Positions 16,741 to 25,610 of a stretch of 37,487 nt of DNA are shown here, piece by piece. Under the pieces are notes generated by a model. That model had not been told where the DNA came from, made no database searches, and saw only the letters and a program-made list of their open reading frames with translations. Positions within the stretch are counted from its first letter, which is position 1. Each line of letters opens with the position of its first letter. This DNA is from Pseudomonadota bacterium (GTDB lineage: Bacteria; Pseudomonadota; Gammaproteobacteria; Xanthomonadales; SZUA-38), in NCBI GenBank assembly GCA_039033415.1, contig JBCCCR010000044.1, forward strand, positions 1-37,487, read 5' to 3'. The translations under genes and the position numbers were made by a program.

Positions 16741-18318
16741 TTACGAATGACTCACTCGCGGAGTCACCAACATTTGTTCAATCTGTTCCAGCGTCTGTCC
16801 CTTGGTTTCCGGCAGCAGGCGCAAGACCACCACAAGTCCGACCACCGCCAGCGATCCGTATATCATGAAGGTTGCCGCGTTACCCAGCGTCGCAAGCTCC
16901 CAGGGAAAAACCAGCTGGACCCCGAAGCTCACCGCCGAGTTAATCAACCCGACAAAAGAAATCGCCAGCCCGCGAATCGTGTTCGGGAACAGCTCGGAAA
17001 ACAAAACCCACATCACCGGCCCAAGGGAGACCGCAAAGCTAGCGACAAAACCCAGTATGGCCAGCAGGACCACGGTCGCGTTCATGTCGATGGCCGCCGC
17101 GACGAGCGCCGATTCGTGCTCTTGGAACACCTGCGGACCCAACGCGTCCGTCATCGCCGCCTTGAAGACAAGATCACTGTCGTAGGTGACACCCACCGCG
17201 TTGGCAAGCGCCCGTTGATCGACCTCGGGAGGCAGGCTCGCCATGGCGTCACTTGTCAGCTGGTAGGTGGCAGCGCTGAACGACGAAGCCAGGACGAACA
17301 TACAGACCGCGATTCCCGAAACTCCCACCGCAAGCAGCTTTCTCCGCCCAAGCTGATCGATCAGAAACATGGCGGCGACGGTAAAAACCAGATTGGTCAG
17401 CCCGACGGCCACGGCCTGCATAAACGCGGCGTTGGTGCCGATACCTGATTGCTCAAAAATCATGGGCGCATAGAAGAACACCGAATTAATGCCGGTGATC
17501 TGCTGCAGCACGGCCACGGTAATCCCGATGGCCAGGACCGTCCGCATGGCGGGCCGGAAAAGGTCCGCTAGGCGCGCTTTCGTTTCCGCCTCTCCCTCAG
17601 TAAGGCTAGCGGACAGTTCATCCAGCACGGCTTTGGCCCGCGCCGCGCCACCCGCGCGGCTCAGGATGGCGAGCGCCTCGTCCTCCCGTCCTTTCATCAT
17701 CAGCCAGCGAGGGCTTTCAGGCACCAGCGGCAGGCACACCAGATAGAGAATCGCCGGCAGCGCCTCCAGCCCCAACATCCAGCGCCAGGACCATTGCTCA
17801 AGCCCCAGCGACTGGACCCAAGACGAATCGCTCTGGCTCAGCGTCAGAATCAGGTAATTCGTAAAAAAGGCGGCCGAGATCCCGATCACGATATTGAGCT
17901 GATTGAAGGAGACCATCCGGCCGCGGATCGCGGCCGGGGAAATCTCCGCGATGTACATCGGCGCGATAATAAGCGCTGCGCCAACGCCGAGACCGCCAAT
18001 CATGCGGGCGATAACCAGCGCCAGAAAAGAGGTGGCCAGAGCGGAGGCGATCGCTGACCCCAGAAACAGCGCGGCGGCAATGAACAGCACCGGGCGACGG
18101 CCTAGCCGGTCACTCAACGGTCCAGCCACCATCATGGCCAGCGTCGCGGTGAGGGTCAGCGAGGCAACGGACCAGCCGAGCTCTACCTTGCTCAGCGAAA
18201 ACTCGGTTTCGATAAACCCGACGACGCCCGAAATGACCGAGGCGTCAAACCCCATCAGGAAACCGCCGAGCGCAACTATCGCCGCAACCCTGGCCGTGAA
18301 ACGGGTTTCTGGACTCAT
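16741..18318 (-). CDS. Sugar-porter family MFS transporter
   Basis: This 525-residue, 12-helix inner-membrane transporter has the full set of sugar-porter signatures. These are GPLSDRLGRRPVL in loop 2-3, RMIGGLGVGAALIIAPMYIAEISPAAIRG, PESPRWLMMKGR (about 200-211), LQQITGINSVFFYAP, DQLGRRKLL in loop 8-9, WVLFSELFPNTIRG and PETKGQTLEQI (about 503-513). Such proteins import hexoses, pentoses or short sugars with protons. A loop of about 65 residues between helices 9 and 10 (about 348-412) is far longer than in E. coli XylE and faces the periplasm. I start at ATG 18318, 10 bases after the BglX stop, although the frame is open to 18399, because homology begins there. It ends 10 bases before the TIM-barrel glycosidase start, so the genes are tightly packed. 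Confidence 0.92.
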   Translation of the reverse strand: MSPETRFTARVAAIVALGGFLMGFDASVISGVVGFIETEFSLSKVELGWSVASLTLTATLAMMVAGPLSDRLGRRPVLFIAAALFLGSAIASALATSFLALVIARMIGGLGVGAALIIAPMYIAEISPAAIRGRMVSFNQLNIVIGISAAFFTNYLILTLSQSDSSWVQSLGLEQWSWRWMLGLEALPAILYLVCLPLVPESPRWLMMKGREDEALAILSRAGGAARAKAVLDELSASLTEGEAETKARLADLFRPAMRTVLAIGITVAVLQQITGINSVFFYAPMIFEQSGIGTNAAFMQAVAVGLTNLVFTVAAMFLIDQLGRRKLLAVGVSGIAVCMFVLASSFSAATYQLTSDAMASLPPEVDQRALANAVGVTYDSDLVFKAAMTDALGPQVFQEHESALVAAAIDMNATVVLLAILGFVASFAVSLGPVMWVLFSELFPNTIRGLAISFVGLINSAVSFGVQLVFPWELATLGNAATFMIYGSLAVVGLVVVLRLLPETKGQTLEQIEQMLVTPRVSHS

Positions 18319-18328
18319 CGACAACCCA

Positions 18329-20521
18329 TCAGGCGGTGAGTTCGAAGGCGGCGCGAAGCTCCGTGGCTGAATCCCCGCCGATGAAGACGTGAAACTCACC
18401 GGGCTCGGTGCGGAGCTGGTTGTCGCGGCCGTAAAACGCCAGGTCTTCCGGCTTTAGCTCGAACACAACGCGAGTCGCCTCGCCTGGCCCCAGCGTAACC
18501 CGCTGAAAACCCTTGAGCTCTTTGACAGGACGGGTCACGCTGCCGACCAGATCGCGAACGTACAGCTGCGCAACCTCGGTACCCTCACGGTCGCCTGTGT
18601 TAGAGAGCCAAGCGGAGACCTCGATGGTGGTTCCCAGCGGCACTGACGCGCAACTGACTTCAAGCTGACTGTATTCAAACTGCGTATAGCTCAGCCCGAA
18701 ACCGAACGGAAATTGGGGCGTGTACCCGGCGTCCAGATGAAACGAGGTATTGCCCACCGAGGTTTGGGAGGCTCGGCGTGGAATATCGTCGATCGGCGTA
18801 AAAGAATCCGGGGTAGCAGGTTTCCCCGTGTTTTTCTGGCTGTAGTAGATCGGCACCTGACCCACCACCCGCGGAAACGTCACCGGCAGTTTGCCCTGCG
18901 GTGAGTAGCGGCCAAACAGCACGTCGGCGATCGCCGGGCCGCCCATGGTCCCCGGGTGCCAGGCGTAGAGCACCGCGTTTGCCTGATCCAGGACCGGCCC
19001 CAGGGTCAAAGGCCGTCCAGCCAGCACAACCACCACCATGGGTTTCCCCAATTCCGAGATCTTGGCAACCAGGGCCTCCTGGGCGCCAGGCAGATTGATA
19101 TCAGCCCGGGAATGCGCTTCGCCAGACAGGATTGACTCTTCCCCGAGGAACATCAGCACGACGTCAGCGGACTTGGCCGCTTCGACTGCGGCCTCAAATC
19201 CGCCCGTTTCCCGGCCCCGGCTGTAGCTTAGGCCGGGCGCTGAGCGGACCTCAGCATACTTGCCGACAACGGCCTGGATCGCTGCGAGCGGCGTATGACT
19301 CAGGCTGGCGTCACCGTCAAAAACCCACGTGCCGAGCTGTTCATAGCCGTCGTCAGCTAGAGGACCAATCACGGCCAGTTTATCGATCTCGTCGAGCACC
19401 AGCGGCAGCGTTTGCGCCTTGTTCTTCAGCAGCACCAGGCTCTGCCGAGCCGCCGTACGGGCCGCCTGCAGATGCTCGGGATTGGCCGGTGTCGGGTAGT
19501 CCTTGGTGTAGCTATACGGATAATCGAAAACCCCCAGATCGAACTTGAGCTGGAGGACTCGCGCTACCGCAACATCGACCGTCGCCTCGTCGATCAGCCC
19601 ATCCCGCACAAGACCTGGCAGGTGGTGATGATAGGTTCGACTCGCCATCTCCATATCAATACCGGCCTCGGTGGCCGCCTGCGCCGACTCCCGGTCGTTG
19701 GCCGTCAAGCCGTGAACCGCCAGCTGGGAGACCGACTCCCAGTCGCTGACGACAAAACCCTCAAAACCCCATTCACCGCGCAGCACGTCGGTCATCAGCC
19801 AGCGATTGCCGCTGGCCGGTATGCCGTTCAGATCACTGAACGAGGCCATCAGCGTGGCAACGCCCGCGTCTACCGCTGCCTTGAAGGGCGGGAGGTAGAC
19901 ATTACGAAGCTCGTTTTCCGGAATATTGGTGGTGGCGTAGTCGCGCCCGGCTTCGCAGGCACCGTACCCGGCAAAGTGTTTGGCGCAGGCGGCGATGGCA
20001 CCGGGCCTTCGCAGATCCTCACCCTGAAAACCTTGCACCATGGCCCGCGCCAGCTCACTCGCGAGCCACGGATCCTCGCCCAGGCACTCGGCGATCCGGC
20101 CCCAGCGAGGATCCCGACAGACGTCGAGCATGGGCGCAAAGGTCCAATGTATCCCGGATGCACCAGCCTCCTGAGCAGACACCCGGGCACCTTCTCGAAC
20201 CACGTCCGGGTTCCAGCTGGCGGCTTGCCCCAGCGGGATGGGAAAAACGGTCTTGAAGCCATGGATGACATCGCGTCCGATGAGCAGCGGAATGCCCAGC
20301 CGGCTCTCCTCGACAGCAACGCGCTGAACCTCGTTGATGGTTTCGAGGTCCACGGCGTTGAGCAGCGAGCCGATTTCGCCGGCCGCAAGCTGTTCGCGGA
20401 GCTTGTCGCTCAAACCGGTAAAGTTGAGCTGGCTAAGCTGGCCAACTTTTTCTTCCAGCGTCATCTGACCCAGCAGCTCGGCTACCGGGTCAGATGGCTT
20501 GGGTGTCGCGTTACTGGTCAC
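18329..20521 (-). CDS. bglX: BglX-like GH3 beta-glucosidase without a visible signal peptide
   Basis: This 730-residue enzyme has three parts. The GH3 barrel carries MTLEEKVGQLSQLN, PLLIGRDVIHGFKTVFPIPL, FAPMLDVCRDPRWGRIAE, CAKHFAGYGACEAGRDY and nucleophile Asp260 in GFVVSDWESV. The sandwich domain carries SLVLLKNKAQTLPL, MFLGEESILSGEAHSRADI with the likely acid/base Glu, and AWHPGTMGGPAIADVLFG. The third part is a C-terminal Fn3-like domain (about 650-728, VSAWLSNTGDREGTEVAQLYV). It matches E. coli BglX in length and order. BglX itself is periplasmic, whereas here the N terminus is hydrophilic (MTSNATPKPSDP), so cytosolic action is likelier. The start is GTG at 20521, with AAGGA about 9 bases upstream. 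It is second in the operon, 25 bases after the TonB receptor, and cleaves non-reducing terminal beta-glucosyl residues of oligosaccharides. Confidence 0.93.
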   Translation of the reverse strand: MTSNATPKPSDPVAELLGQMTLEEKVGQLSQLNFTGLSDKLREQLAAGEIGSLLNAVDLETINEVQRVAVEESRLGIPLLIGRDVIHGFKTVFPIPLGQAASWNPDVVREGARVSAQEAGASGIHWTFAPMLDVCRDPRWGRIAECLGEDPWLASELARAMVQGFQGEDLRRPGAIAACAKHFAGYGACEAGRDYATTNIPENELRNVYLPPFKAAVDAGVATLMASFSDLNGIPASGNRWLMTDVLRGEWGFEGFVVSDWESVSQLAVHGLTANDRESAQAATEAGIDMEMASRTYHHHLPGLVRDGLIDEATVDVAVARVLQLKFDLGVFDYPYSYTKDYPTPANPEHLQAARTAARQSLVLLKNKAQTLPLVLDEIDKLAVIGPLADDGYEQLGTWVFDGDASLSHTPLAAIQAVVGKYAEVRSAPGLSYSRGRETGGFEAAVEAAKSADVVLMFLGEESILSGEAHSRADINLPGAQEALVAKISELGKPMVVVVLAGRPLTLGPVLDQANAVLYAWHPGTMGGPAIADVLFGRYSPQGKLPVTFPRVVGQVPIYYSQKNTGKPATPDSFTPIDDIPRRASQTSVGNTSFHLDAGYTPQFPFGFGLSYTQFEYSQLEVSCASVPLGTTIEVSAWLSNTGDREGTEVAQLYVRDLVGSVTRPVKELKGFQRVTLGPGEATRVVFELKPEDLAFYGRDNQLRTEPGEFHVFIGGDSATELRAAFELTA

Positions 20522-20546
20522 CCGATTGATTCCTTGTTGGCCTGAC

Positions 20547-23279
20547 TTAGAACCTCAGGCGGAAACGCAGGCCGTAGGTCCGCGGACGCTGGAAAAAGCG
20601 AGTGTTGTCGAACTGGGTAATAATGATCGCCTGCTCGTTTTGCTCGTCCGTCACGTTTTGCACGTAACCTTCGAGCGTCCAGCTCTCGCCGTCACCGTGA
20701 GCGTAGGCGAGTCCGGTGTCGGTGGTCCAGTAGGAGTCGACGCGGTCGTTCAGGCGCAGGCGCGGGTCTTCCGGCTGCGAGAAGTCCTCGCTGTTGAAGA
20801 TCGTCATGAACTGGTCGTCGCGATAGCCGGTTGAGGTAATCCAGTCCAGGCGGCCGGTGGGCAGATACCAGCTCTTGCTGAGCGAGGCGTTGAACTGAAT
20901 TTCCGGCGTGCGCGGAAGGCGATTGCCAGCGATGGAACGGTTCACCGCATCATCTGGAGCCACGTCAGCCTGGAAACGACTGTCCTGAATCTCCAGCGAG
21001 TCTTTCACCTCAGCTTCCAGCCACAGGAGCGTGGCGTTCAGGTTCCAGTCGCCGGGGAAGAAGAAGCTTCCCTCAATCTGCGCGCCGTAGATTTCGGCAT
21101 CTGAGGCGTTGAAGTTGAAGTTCACCACCTGCGCGGTGAGTGATGGATCGAGATCACTGGTGTCGGCGCCGACAAAATCCAGCACCTGAGCGGTTGATAC
21201 GAGCGTGCTGAGCACGAGGTCCTCGTAGTCGTAGTAAAACGCCGTAGCGTTGATACGGGTGACCGTCTCGCCCCAGACGAACTCGTTCTTAGACCCGATT
21301 TCGAACAGGGTCACCTGCTCGGAATCATAGGTTGGCGCCAGCGTCTCGGTGTCGAACGCAGCCGGCGCGTTTCCGGCGGTATTGATCGGACCGAGGCCTT
21401 CGGTGTTCGGGATGTTGTCGTTGAAGCCGCCGGATTTGTTACCGGTAGCGATCAGGCCGTAGATCAGATTATCGTCAGTGAGGTCGTATTCGATACGCGC
21501 CCGCCAGTCAGTGAAGCTCGCGTCCAGCGCACCGTTTTGCAGAGCGATCGCGCCCTGGAACGGCACCGCGTAGGTCAACAGGCCGTCTGCTGCGCAGTTC
21601 CAGAAATCGTTGGCGATAGTGTCCAGACAGGGAGCACGTGCTTCTGGCGGCGCATCACCGCCGAAAGGGCCATTGGCGAAGACGTCATCAACATTGTCGC
21701 GCGCTCCGAACTGAGAAATGCCGTCGAAGTAGAAGTCAATGACCTCCTGATCTGAGGTCGCGCCGTCACCATTGGTGTCTGGATTGAATATGGTCCGACC
21801 GAATTCGGCGAATTCAAAGCCTTCAGTGCCGACCCGAACGCCGCCGCAGCAGGCAAAATCCCCTGCGCCCAGCGCGAATCCGTAGCGGGCGTTGACGCCA
21901 AAGCGCTGCTTCTCATCGGTGGAATAGCGCACGCCCGCGGTAAACCGCAGACGGTCGCTGAAGTTGTAGGTGCCGTCAGCATAAAAGGCCAGACTGTCGG
22001 TGTCCGTGCGCTGGTTAAACTCGTTGCCGGAGAAGAACAGGGTGCGATCACCGGTAGAGCCCAGGAAGGTTCGCTGCTCTTCTTCGAACATGAAAACGCC
22101 CGCGGTCCATTCCAGAGCGCTGCCGTCGACGTTAAAAAAGCGCAGCTCGTTGACCGTAGACTCAGAGTCGGTGATCAGACGGAATTGAGAGAAGTTGTCG
22201 AAATTTTCGTCGAACGGCTGCAGCGTCTCCAGTACGCCGGGATAGTCCGGCGCCAGCGGCGTGGCCGCGGTGTAGTCATAAACCAGATCGCGATAGCTGC
22301 TGATGAATTCAACGCCGATCCGGTCGCCAACCCAATCAACCTGGGCCTTGATGCCATAGTGCTTGGTATCTTCGATGGGCTCGAAGGCGCGGGCGATTAC
22401 GTTTCGCGGGCTGCTGATGTCCTCGGGCCGGATGTCATTACCCAGGGCGTTGGCGTAGTTCGTTCCGGTGTAACCGGTGCCCTGCTCAGAGATATAGTCG
22501 CCGGTCAGCGTAATGGCCCACTGATCGTTGGGCTCAATCAGGTAGGTAATCCGGGCACCCGTGTTGTCGGCAGCTTCAGCGACACCAACGTTAGCCGGCC
22601 CGACGTCACGGTAGTAGGAGTCATGCTCCAGCTTGTAGCCGGCGATGCGGAGCGCCGAGTTGTCGGACACGGGAATGTTCAGCACACCTTCGGTCGACCA
22701 TTCGCCAAAGTTACCGACCGATGCCTCGATGGCGCCGTCGAATACGCCGATGCCCGGCTTCCAGGGAATGATGTCGACGGAGCCCGCAGTCGCGTTTCGG
22801 CCGCGCAGCGTCCCCTGGGGGCCGACATTGACCTCCACACGCTGGATGTCGAAGAACGCTGATCCGAAGCCGCTTGGGCGCGGCACGTAGACGCCGTTCA
22901 GGTGGGTCGCAGCGGCCGGGTCGCCCAGCTCGGTGTTGTTGCTGGATCCGATGCCGCGGATGTAGACCTCGATGTTGCCACCGTTGTTGGCTACGGACAG
23001 CCCGGGAATCGCTCCGTCCATGTCCTGGAAGTTTTGTACACCCATGGTCTTCAGGAATTCGCCGTCGAAGGAAGCCGCCGTACCGGCGAGGTCCTGCAGG
23101 CTCTGGGTTTTTCGCTCGACGGTGACGACTACTTCTTCGAGCGCCAGCGGAACTGGGGCCTCGTCTTCGTCCTCGTCGGTTTGCGCGTAAACCATCGGTG
23201 TGGAAAGCATGCTTGCCGCCAGCGCGGCATAGAACGGGTGGAAAGCAGATCGTGGCTTTCGGTGTTCGGTCAGTAACAT
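20547..23279 (-). CDS. TonB-dependent outer-membrane receptor for glycan uptake
   Basis: This 910-residue receptor has a signal peptide (to about residue 32, ...STPMVYA) and a TonB-box-like stretch LEEVVVTVERKTQ. A plug domain follows (about 50-170: LAGTAASFDGEFL, IPGLSVANNGGNIEVYIRGIGSSN, FDIQRVEVNVGPQGTLRGRNATAGSVDI), then a 22-strand-type barrel ending GLRFRLRF with the terminal Phe used by the BAM complex. The aspartate-rich DEDEDE after the signal is unusual but harmless looking. No SusD partner is present, in keeping with a gammaproteobacterial rather than Bacteroidetes system. It heads the operon, directly behind a strong promoter with two LacI-type operators, so it should be induced by its substrate. 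That substrate is inferred from the GH3 enzymes to be a beta-glucan or its oligosaccharides. Confidence 0.93.
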   Translation of the reverse strand: MLLTEHRKPRSAFHPFYAALAASMLSTPMVYAQTDEDEDEAPVPLALEEVVVTVERKTQSLQDLAGTAASFDGEFLKTMGVQNFQDMDGAIPGLSVANNGGNIEVYIRGIGSSNNTELGDPAAATHLNGVYVPRPSGFGSAFFDIQRVEVNVGPQGTLRGRNATAGSVDIIPWKPGIGVFDGAIEASVGNFGEWSTEGVLNIPVSDNSALRIAGYKLEHDSYYRDVGPANVGVAEAADNTGARITYLIEPNDQWAITLTGDYISEQGTGYTGTNYANALGNDIRPEDISSPRNVIARAFEPIEDTKHYGIKAQVDWVGDRIGVEFISSYRDLVYDYTAATPLAPDYPGVLETLQPFDENFDNFSQFRLITDSESTVNELRFFNVDGSALEWTAGVFMFEEEQRTFLGSTGDRTLFFSGNEFNQRTDTDSLAFYADGTYNFSDRLRFTAGVRYSTDEKQRFGVNARYGFALGAGDFACCGGVRVGTEGFEFAEFGRTIFNPDTNGDGATSDQEVIDFYFDGISQFGARDNVDDVFANGPFGGDAPPEARAPCLDTIANDFWNCAADGLLTYAVPFQGAIALQNGALDASFTDWRARIEYDLTDDNLIYGLIATGNKSGGFNDNIPNTEGLGPINTAGNAPAAFDTETLAPTYDSEQVTLFEIGSKNEFVWGETVTRINATAFYYDYEDLVLSTLVSTAQVLDFVGADTSDLDPSLTAQVVNFNFNASDAEIYGAQIEGSFFFPGDWNLNATLLWLEAEVKDSLEIQDSRFQADVAPDDAVNRSIAGNRLPRTPEIQFNASLSKSWYLPTGRLDWITSTGYRDDQFMTIFNSEDFSQPEDPRLRLNDRVDSYWTTDTGLAYAHGDGESWTLEGYVQNVTDEQNEQAIIITQFDNTRFFQRPRTYGLRFRLRF

Positions 23280-23323
23280 CGGCAGGGCCCCTCGGAAAAA
23301 TCGAACTTGTACATCGAATTATT

Positions 23324-23353
23324 ATGACAACGCTGTCATATTTGGCTTATACG
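23324..23353 (+). promoter_or_regulatory. Probable promoter of the GPH symporter gene
   Basis: On the plus strand, ATGACA (23324-23329) and TTATAC (23347-23352) lie 17 bases apart (or TATACG, 18 apart). The -35 sits in the left operator and the expected start near 23360 meets the right one. The arrangement mirrors the divergent promoter. The hexamers are weaker than those on the minus strand. Confidence 0.5.
23325..23338. promoter_or_regulatory. LacI-family operator, left copy in the TonB/GPH region
   Basis: TGACAACGCTGTCA is identical to the copy before the lacI-type gene. It covers about +1 to +14 of the TonB promoter and the -35 of the GPH promoter. Centre-to-centre distance to the right copy is 35 bases. 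Confidence 0.85.
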
Positions 23354-23374
23354 CCGATATGACAACGCTGTCAA
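23346..23374 (-). promoter_or_regulatory. Sigma-70 promoter of the TonB-headed operon
   Basis: Read on the minus strand, TTGACA (23374-23369) is followed by a 17-base spacer and TATAAG (23351-23346), a near-consensus promoter for the operon starting at 23279. The -35 lies in one operator and the expected start (about 23339) touches the other, so repressor binding would block both polymerase entry and escape. Confidence 0.8.
23360..23373. promoter_or_regulatory. LacI-family operator, right copy in the TonB/GPH region
   Basis: This is a second identical TGACAACGCTGTCA. It overlaps the -35 of the TonB promoter and the predicted start of the GPH transcript. Three identical sites in one 37-kb window, all in front of genes of one locus, are far beyond chance. 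Confidence 0.85.
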
Positions 23375-23405
23375 TTTTCCGGGCTTGCTGCTACGGTGCC
23401 CCAAC

Positions 23406-24878
23406 ATGAGCACGCACAAGCACTACGCAACCGCGGATCAGGACCGAATCCCGTTCTATCAAAAAGTCGCCTACGGGATGGGGGCTTTTGTCAACAACCT
23501 GATGGCTGACGCCATGGGTAGAATGATTGTCGTGCTCAATCTGGGGCTGGGCATGAACCCGGCGCTCGTGGGCCTGCTCGGAGCCCTGCCCCGTCTGACC
23601 GACGCCGTTACCGACCCTTTGATGGGTTACGTGTCGGACAACACCCGCTCCAGGTGGGGGCGCCGGCGACCCTACATTTTTTTGGGGGCGATTGCGGCGG
23701 GCGTGCTATTTGCGCTGCTGTGGCAGCTGCCCGAGGGTAAGAGCGAGCAATATTATTTCTGGTTTTTTCTGATCGGGTCGCTGGTTTTCTATCTCGCCTA
23801 CACCATGTTTGCTACGCCCTGGGTTGCCCTCGGCTACGAACTGACGCCCGACTACCACGAGCGAACCCGGCTGATGGGGACGCAAAACTTTATGGGGCAG
23901 CTCGCCTACGTGGTGTCTCCCTGGTTTGTGGTGATCATCCAGAACGAAAACATGTTCGACGATCTTCGCCAGGGGGCAGCGGGTCTATCAATTTTGCTCG
24001 GTGTGGTCATCATCGCTGTTGGCATCCTGCCGGCACTGCTGCTCCGGGAACGAATACTCGCAGCTGATGGGGAGTCGGAGGATGGGCAAGGCGCTACCTC
24101 ACGCCTGAAGCGGGTAATGAGCCTCTTTGGCGATTTCTTCCGCGGCTTCGCGATGACCCTCAAGTTCCGGCCATTCCTGAAACTCTGTGCGGCCACTTTT
24201 CTGGTGTTCAACGGCTTTATGCTGGTGTCGTCGTTTCAGCTCTATGTGATCATCTACTACGTTTTCGAAGGCGATAAGGTGGCGGGCGCGGAATACGCTG
24301 GCTACTTTGGATCGCTGGCCGCCATCTCAACATTTGCAGTCATCACGTTTGTCACGTGGCTCAGTACCCGGATCGGAAAACGCCGGGCGTTTTTTGTCGC
24401 GACCGGCATTTCGGTGGTTGGCTACGCCAGCAAGTGGTTCTGCTACAACCCGGATATTCCCTGGCTTCTGCTGCTGCCGGCACCGCTGTTTGCCTTCGGA
24501 CTCGGCGGTCTGTTTACGCTGATGCCGGCCATGATCGCTGACGTCGTCGATATGGACGAGCTCAATACCCACGAACGCCGGGAAGGCATGTATGGATCCA
24601 TTTACTGGTGGGTCGTCAAACTCGGCATGGCCGCAGCCCTCGCAGTCGGCGGGATCCTGCTCAACGTCACCGGCTTCGATGTAGACCTCGGCGGAAATCA
24701 GACCGAGCAGACGCTGCTGCTGATGCGGTTGTTTGATGCGTTTATTCCCGCTGTCGCCTCGCTCGTTGCAATCTGGGCGGTTGCCACTTTCAGCATCACC
24801 GAACAGAAAGCCTACGAGGTGCGGGAAGAGCTGGAGCGGCGCCGCGGCACCGGCACTTCAGATTCAGCGCCGGCCTAG
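23406..24878 (+). CDS. GPH-family (glycoside-pentoside-hexuronide):cation symporter
   Basis: This 490-residue polytopic inner-membrane protein belongs to the MelB/GPH branch. The N-terminal half has YGMGAFVNNLMADAMGRM, LLGALPRLTDAVTDPLMGYVSDNTRSRWGRRRPYIFLGA (the helix 2-3 signature with Asp pair and Arg cluster) and FATPWVALGYELTPDYHERTRLMG. The C-terminal half has WLSTRIGKRRAFF, FTLMPAMIADVVDMDELNTHERREGMYGSIYWWVVKLG and a charged tail. About 12 helices are visible. The family brings glycosides into the cell with Na+ or H+. I use ATG 23406; a TTG at 23385 is in frame but unlikely. It is divergent from the TonB receptor and shares its two operators. It probably carries oligosaccharides made in the periplasm to the cytosolic GH3 enzymes, with the sugar-porter handling monosaccharide or a second product. 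Confidence 0.92.
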   Translation: MSTHKHYATADQDRIPFYQKVAYGMGAFVNNLMADAMGRMIVVLNLGLGMNPALVGLLGALPRLTDAVTDPLMGYVSDNTRSRWGRRRPYIFLGAIAAGVLFALLWQLPEGKSEQYYFWFFLIGSLVFYLAYTMFATPWVALGYELTPDYHERTRLMGTQNFMGQLAYVVSPWFVVIIQNENMFDDLRQGAAGLSILLGVVIIAVGILPALLLRERILAADGESEDGQGATSRLKRVMSLFGDFFRGFAMTLKFRPFLKLCAATFLVFNGFMLVSSFQLYVIIYYVFEGDKVAGAEYAGYFGSLAAISTFAVITFVTWLSTRIGKRRAFFVATGISVVGYASKWFCYNPDIPWLLLLPAPLFAFGLGGLFTLMPAMIADVVDMDELNTHERREGMYGSIYWWVVKLGMAAALAVGGILLNVTGFDVDLGGNQTEQTLLLMRLFDAFIPAVASLVAIWAVATFSITEQKAYEVREELERRRGTGTSDSAPA

Positions 24879-24915
24879 CCGGATACTTGCTTCCAGACGA
24901 CCAGCAAAGCGTTCG

Positions 24916-25596
24916 CTAGCCGGTAGGGTCGAAGCGGTAGCCGGCGCCATACACCGACTGAATAGGCGAAGCGTCTGGGCTGACGGTTTGAAGCTTTTGT
25001 CGCAGATTTTTGACGTGACTGTCGATAGTACGGTCGCTGACCACTCTGTGATCCTGATAGGCGTGGTCCATCAGCTGTCCCCGCGAAAACACCCGTCCCG
25101 GTCGACTGGCAAATACCGCCAGCAGTCGAAACTCCACCGGCGTCAGATCCAGCAGCTGGCCATCAACCCTCGCCTGCATGGCGTCTTCGTCAATGAGAAC
25201 CGGTGAGGATCCATCGGGCTGAGACTGCCAGCTCACGCGTCGCAGCGCGGCCTGGACCCGGGCAACCACCTCGCGTGGCGAAAAGGGTTTGCAGATATAG
25301 TCGTCCGCGCCGACGCCCAGCCCCAGCAGACGATCGATCTCGTCGACGCGAGCCGTCACCATAATGATCGGAACCGATGATCGGGTCCGGAGCTCGCGGC
25401 AGATGTCCAGACCGTCGCGATGCGGCAGCATGAGATCGAGCAGCAACAGGTCAGGCTGGAATTGCTCAAACGCCGCCATCACCTCAGCCCCGTCGTCAAC
25501 CGTATCGGTCTGATAGCCCGCGCTGCGGAGATAGTCCGACAGAAGTCGGGCGATCTTCGGCTCGTCCTCAACGATCAACACCTTTTCACCGTTCAC
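24916..25596 (-). CDS. baeR: BaeR-like OmpR-family response regulator
   Basis: The 226 residues comprise a receiver domain (VLIVEDEPKIARLLSDYLRSAGY, phospho-Asp in LLLLDLMLPHRDGLD, IIMVTARVDEIDRLLGLGVGADDYICKPFSPREVVARV) and an OmpR winged helix (LLDLTPVEFRLLAVFASRPGRVFSRGQLMDHAY, DRTIDSHVKNLRQKL, VYGAGYRF). The EIDRLLGLxxGADDYICKP and SPREVVARV strings match E. coli BaeR closely. The start codon is GTG at 25596, with AGAGG about 10 bases before it. It follows baeS by 14 bases. BaeR controls envelope-stress genes, including spy and multidrug exporters in E. coli; a spy-like gene is divergent here. Confidence 0.93.
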   Translation of the reverse strand: MNGEKVLIVEDEPKIARLLSDYLRSAGYQTDTVDDGAEVMAAFEQFQPDLLLLDLMLPHRDGLDICRELRTRSSVPIIMVTARVDEIDRLLGLGVGADDYICKPFSPREVVARVQAALRRVSWQSQPDGSSPVLIDEDAMQARVDGQLLDLTPVEFRLLAVFASRPGRVFSRGQLMDHAYQDHRVVSDRTIDSHVKNLRQKLQTVSPDASPIQSVYGAGYRFDPTG

Positions 25597-25610
25597 TCGA
25601 GCTCAACCTC

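Noticed and set aside
24870-24882. CCGGC-CTA-GCCGG hairpin at the end of the GPH gene
   Set aside because: Only 5 pairs, overlapping the stop codon and without a T-run; not convincing as a terminator.
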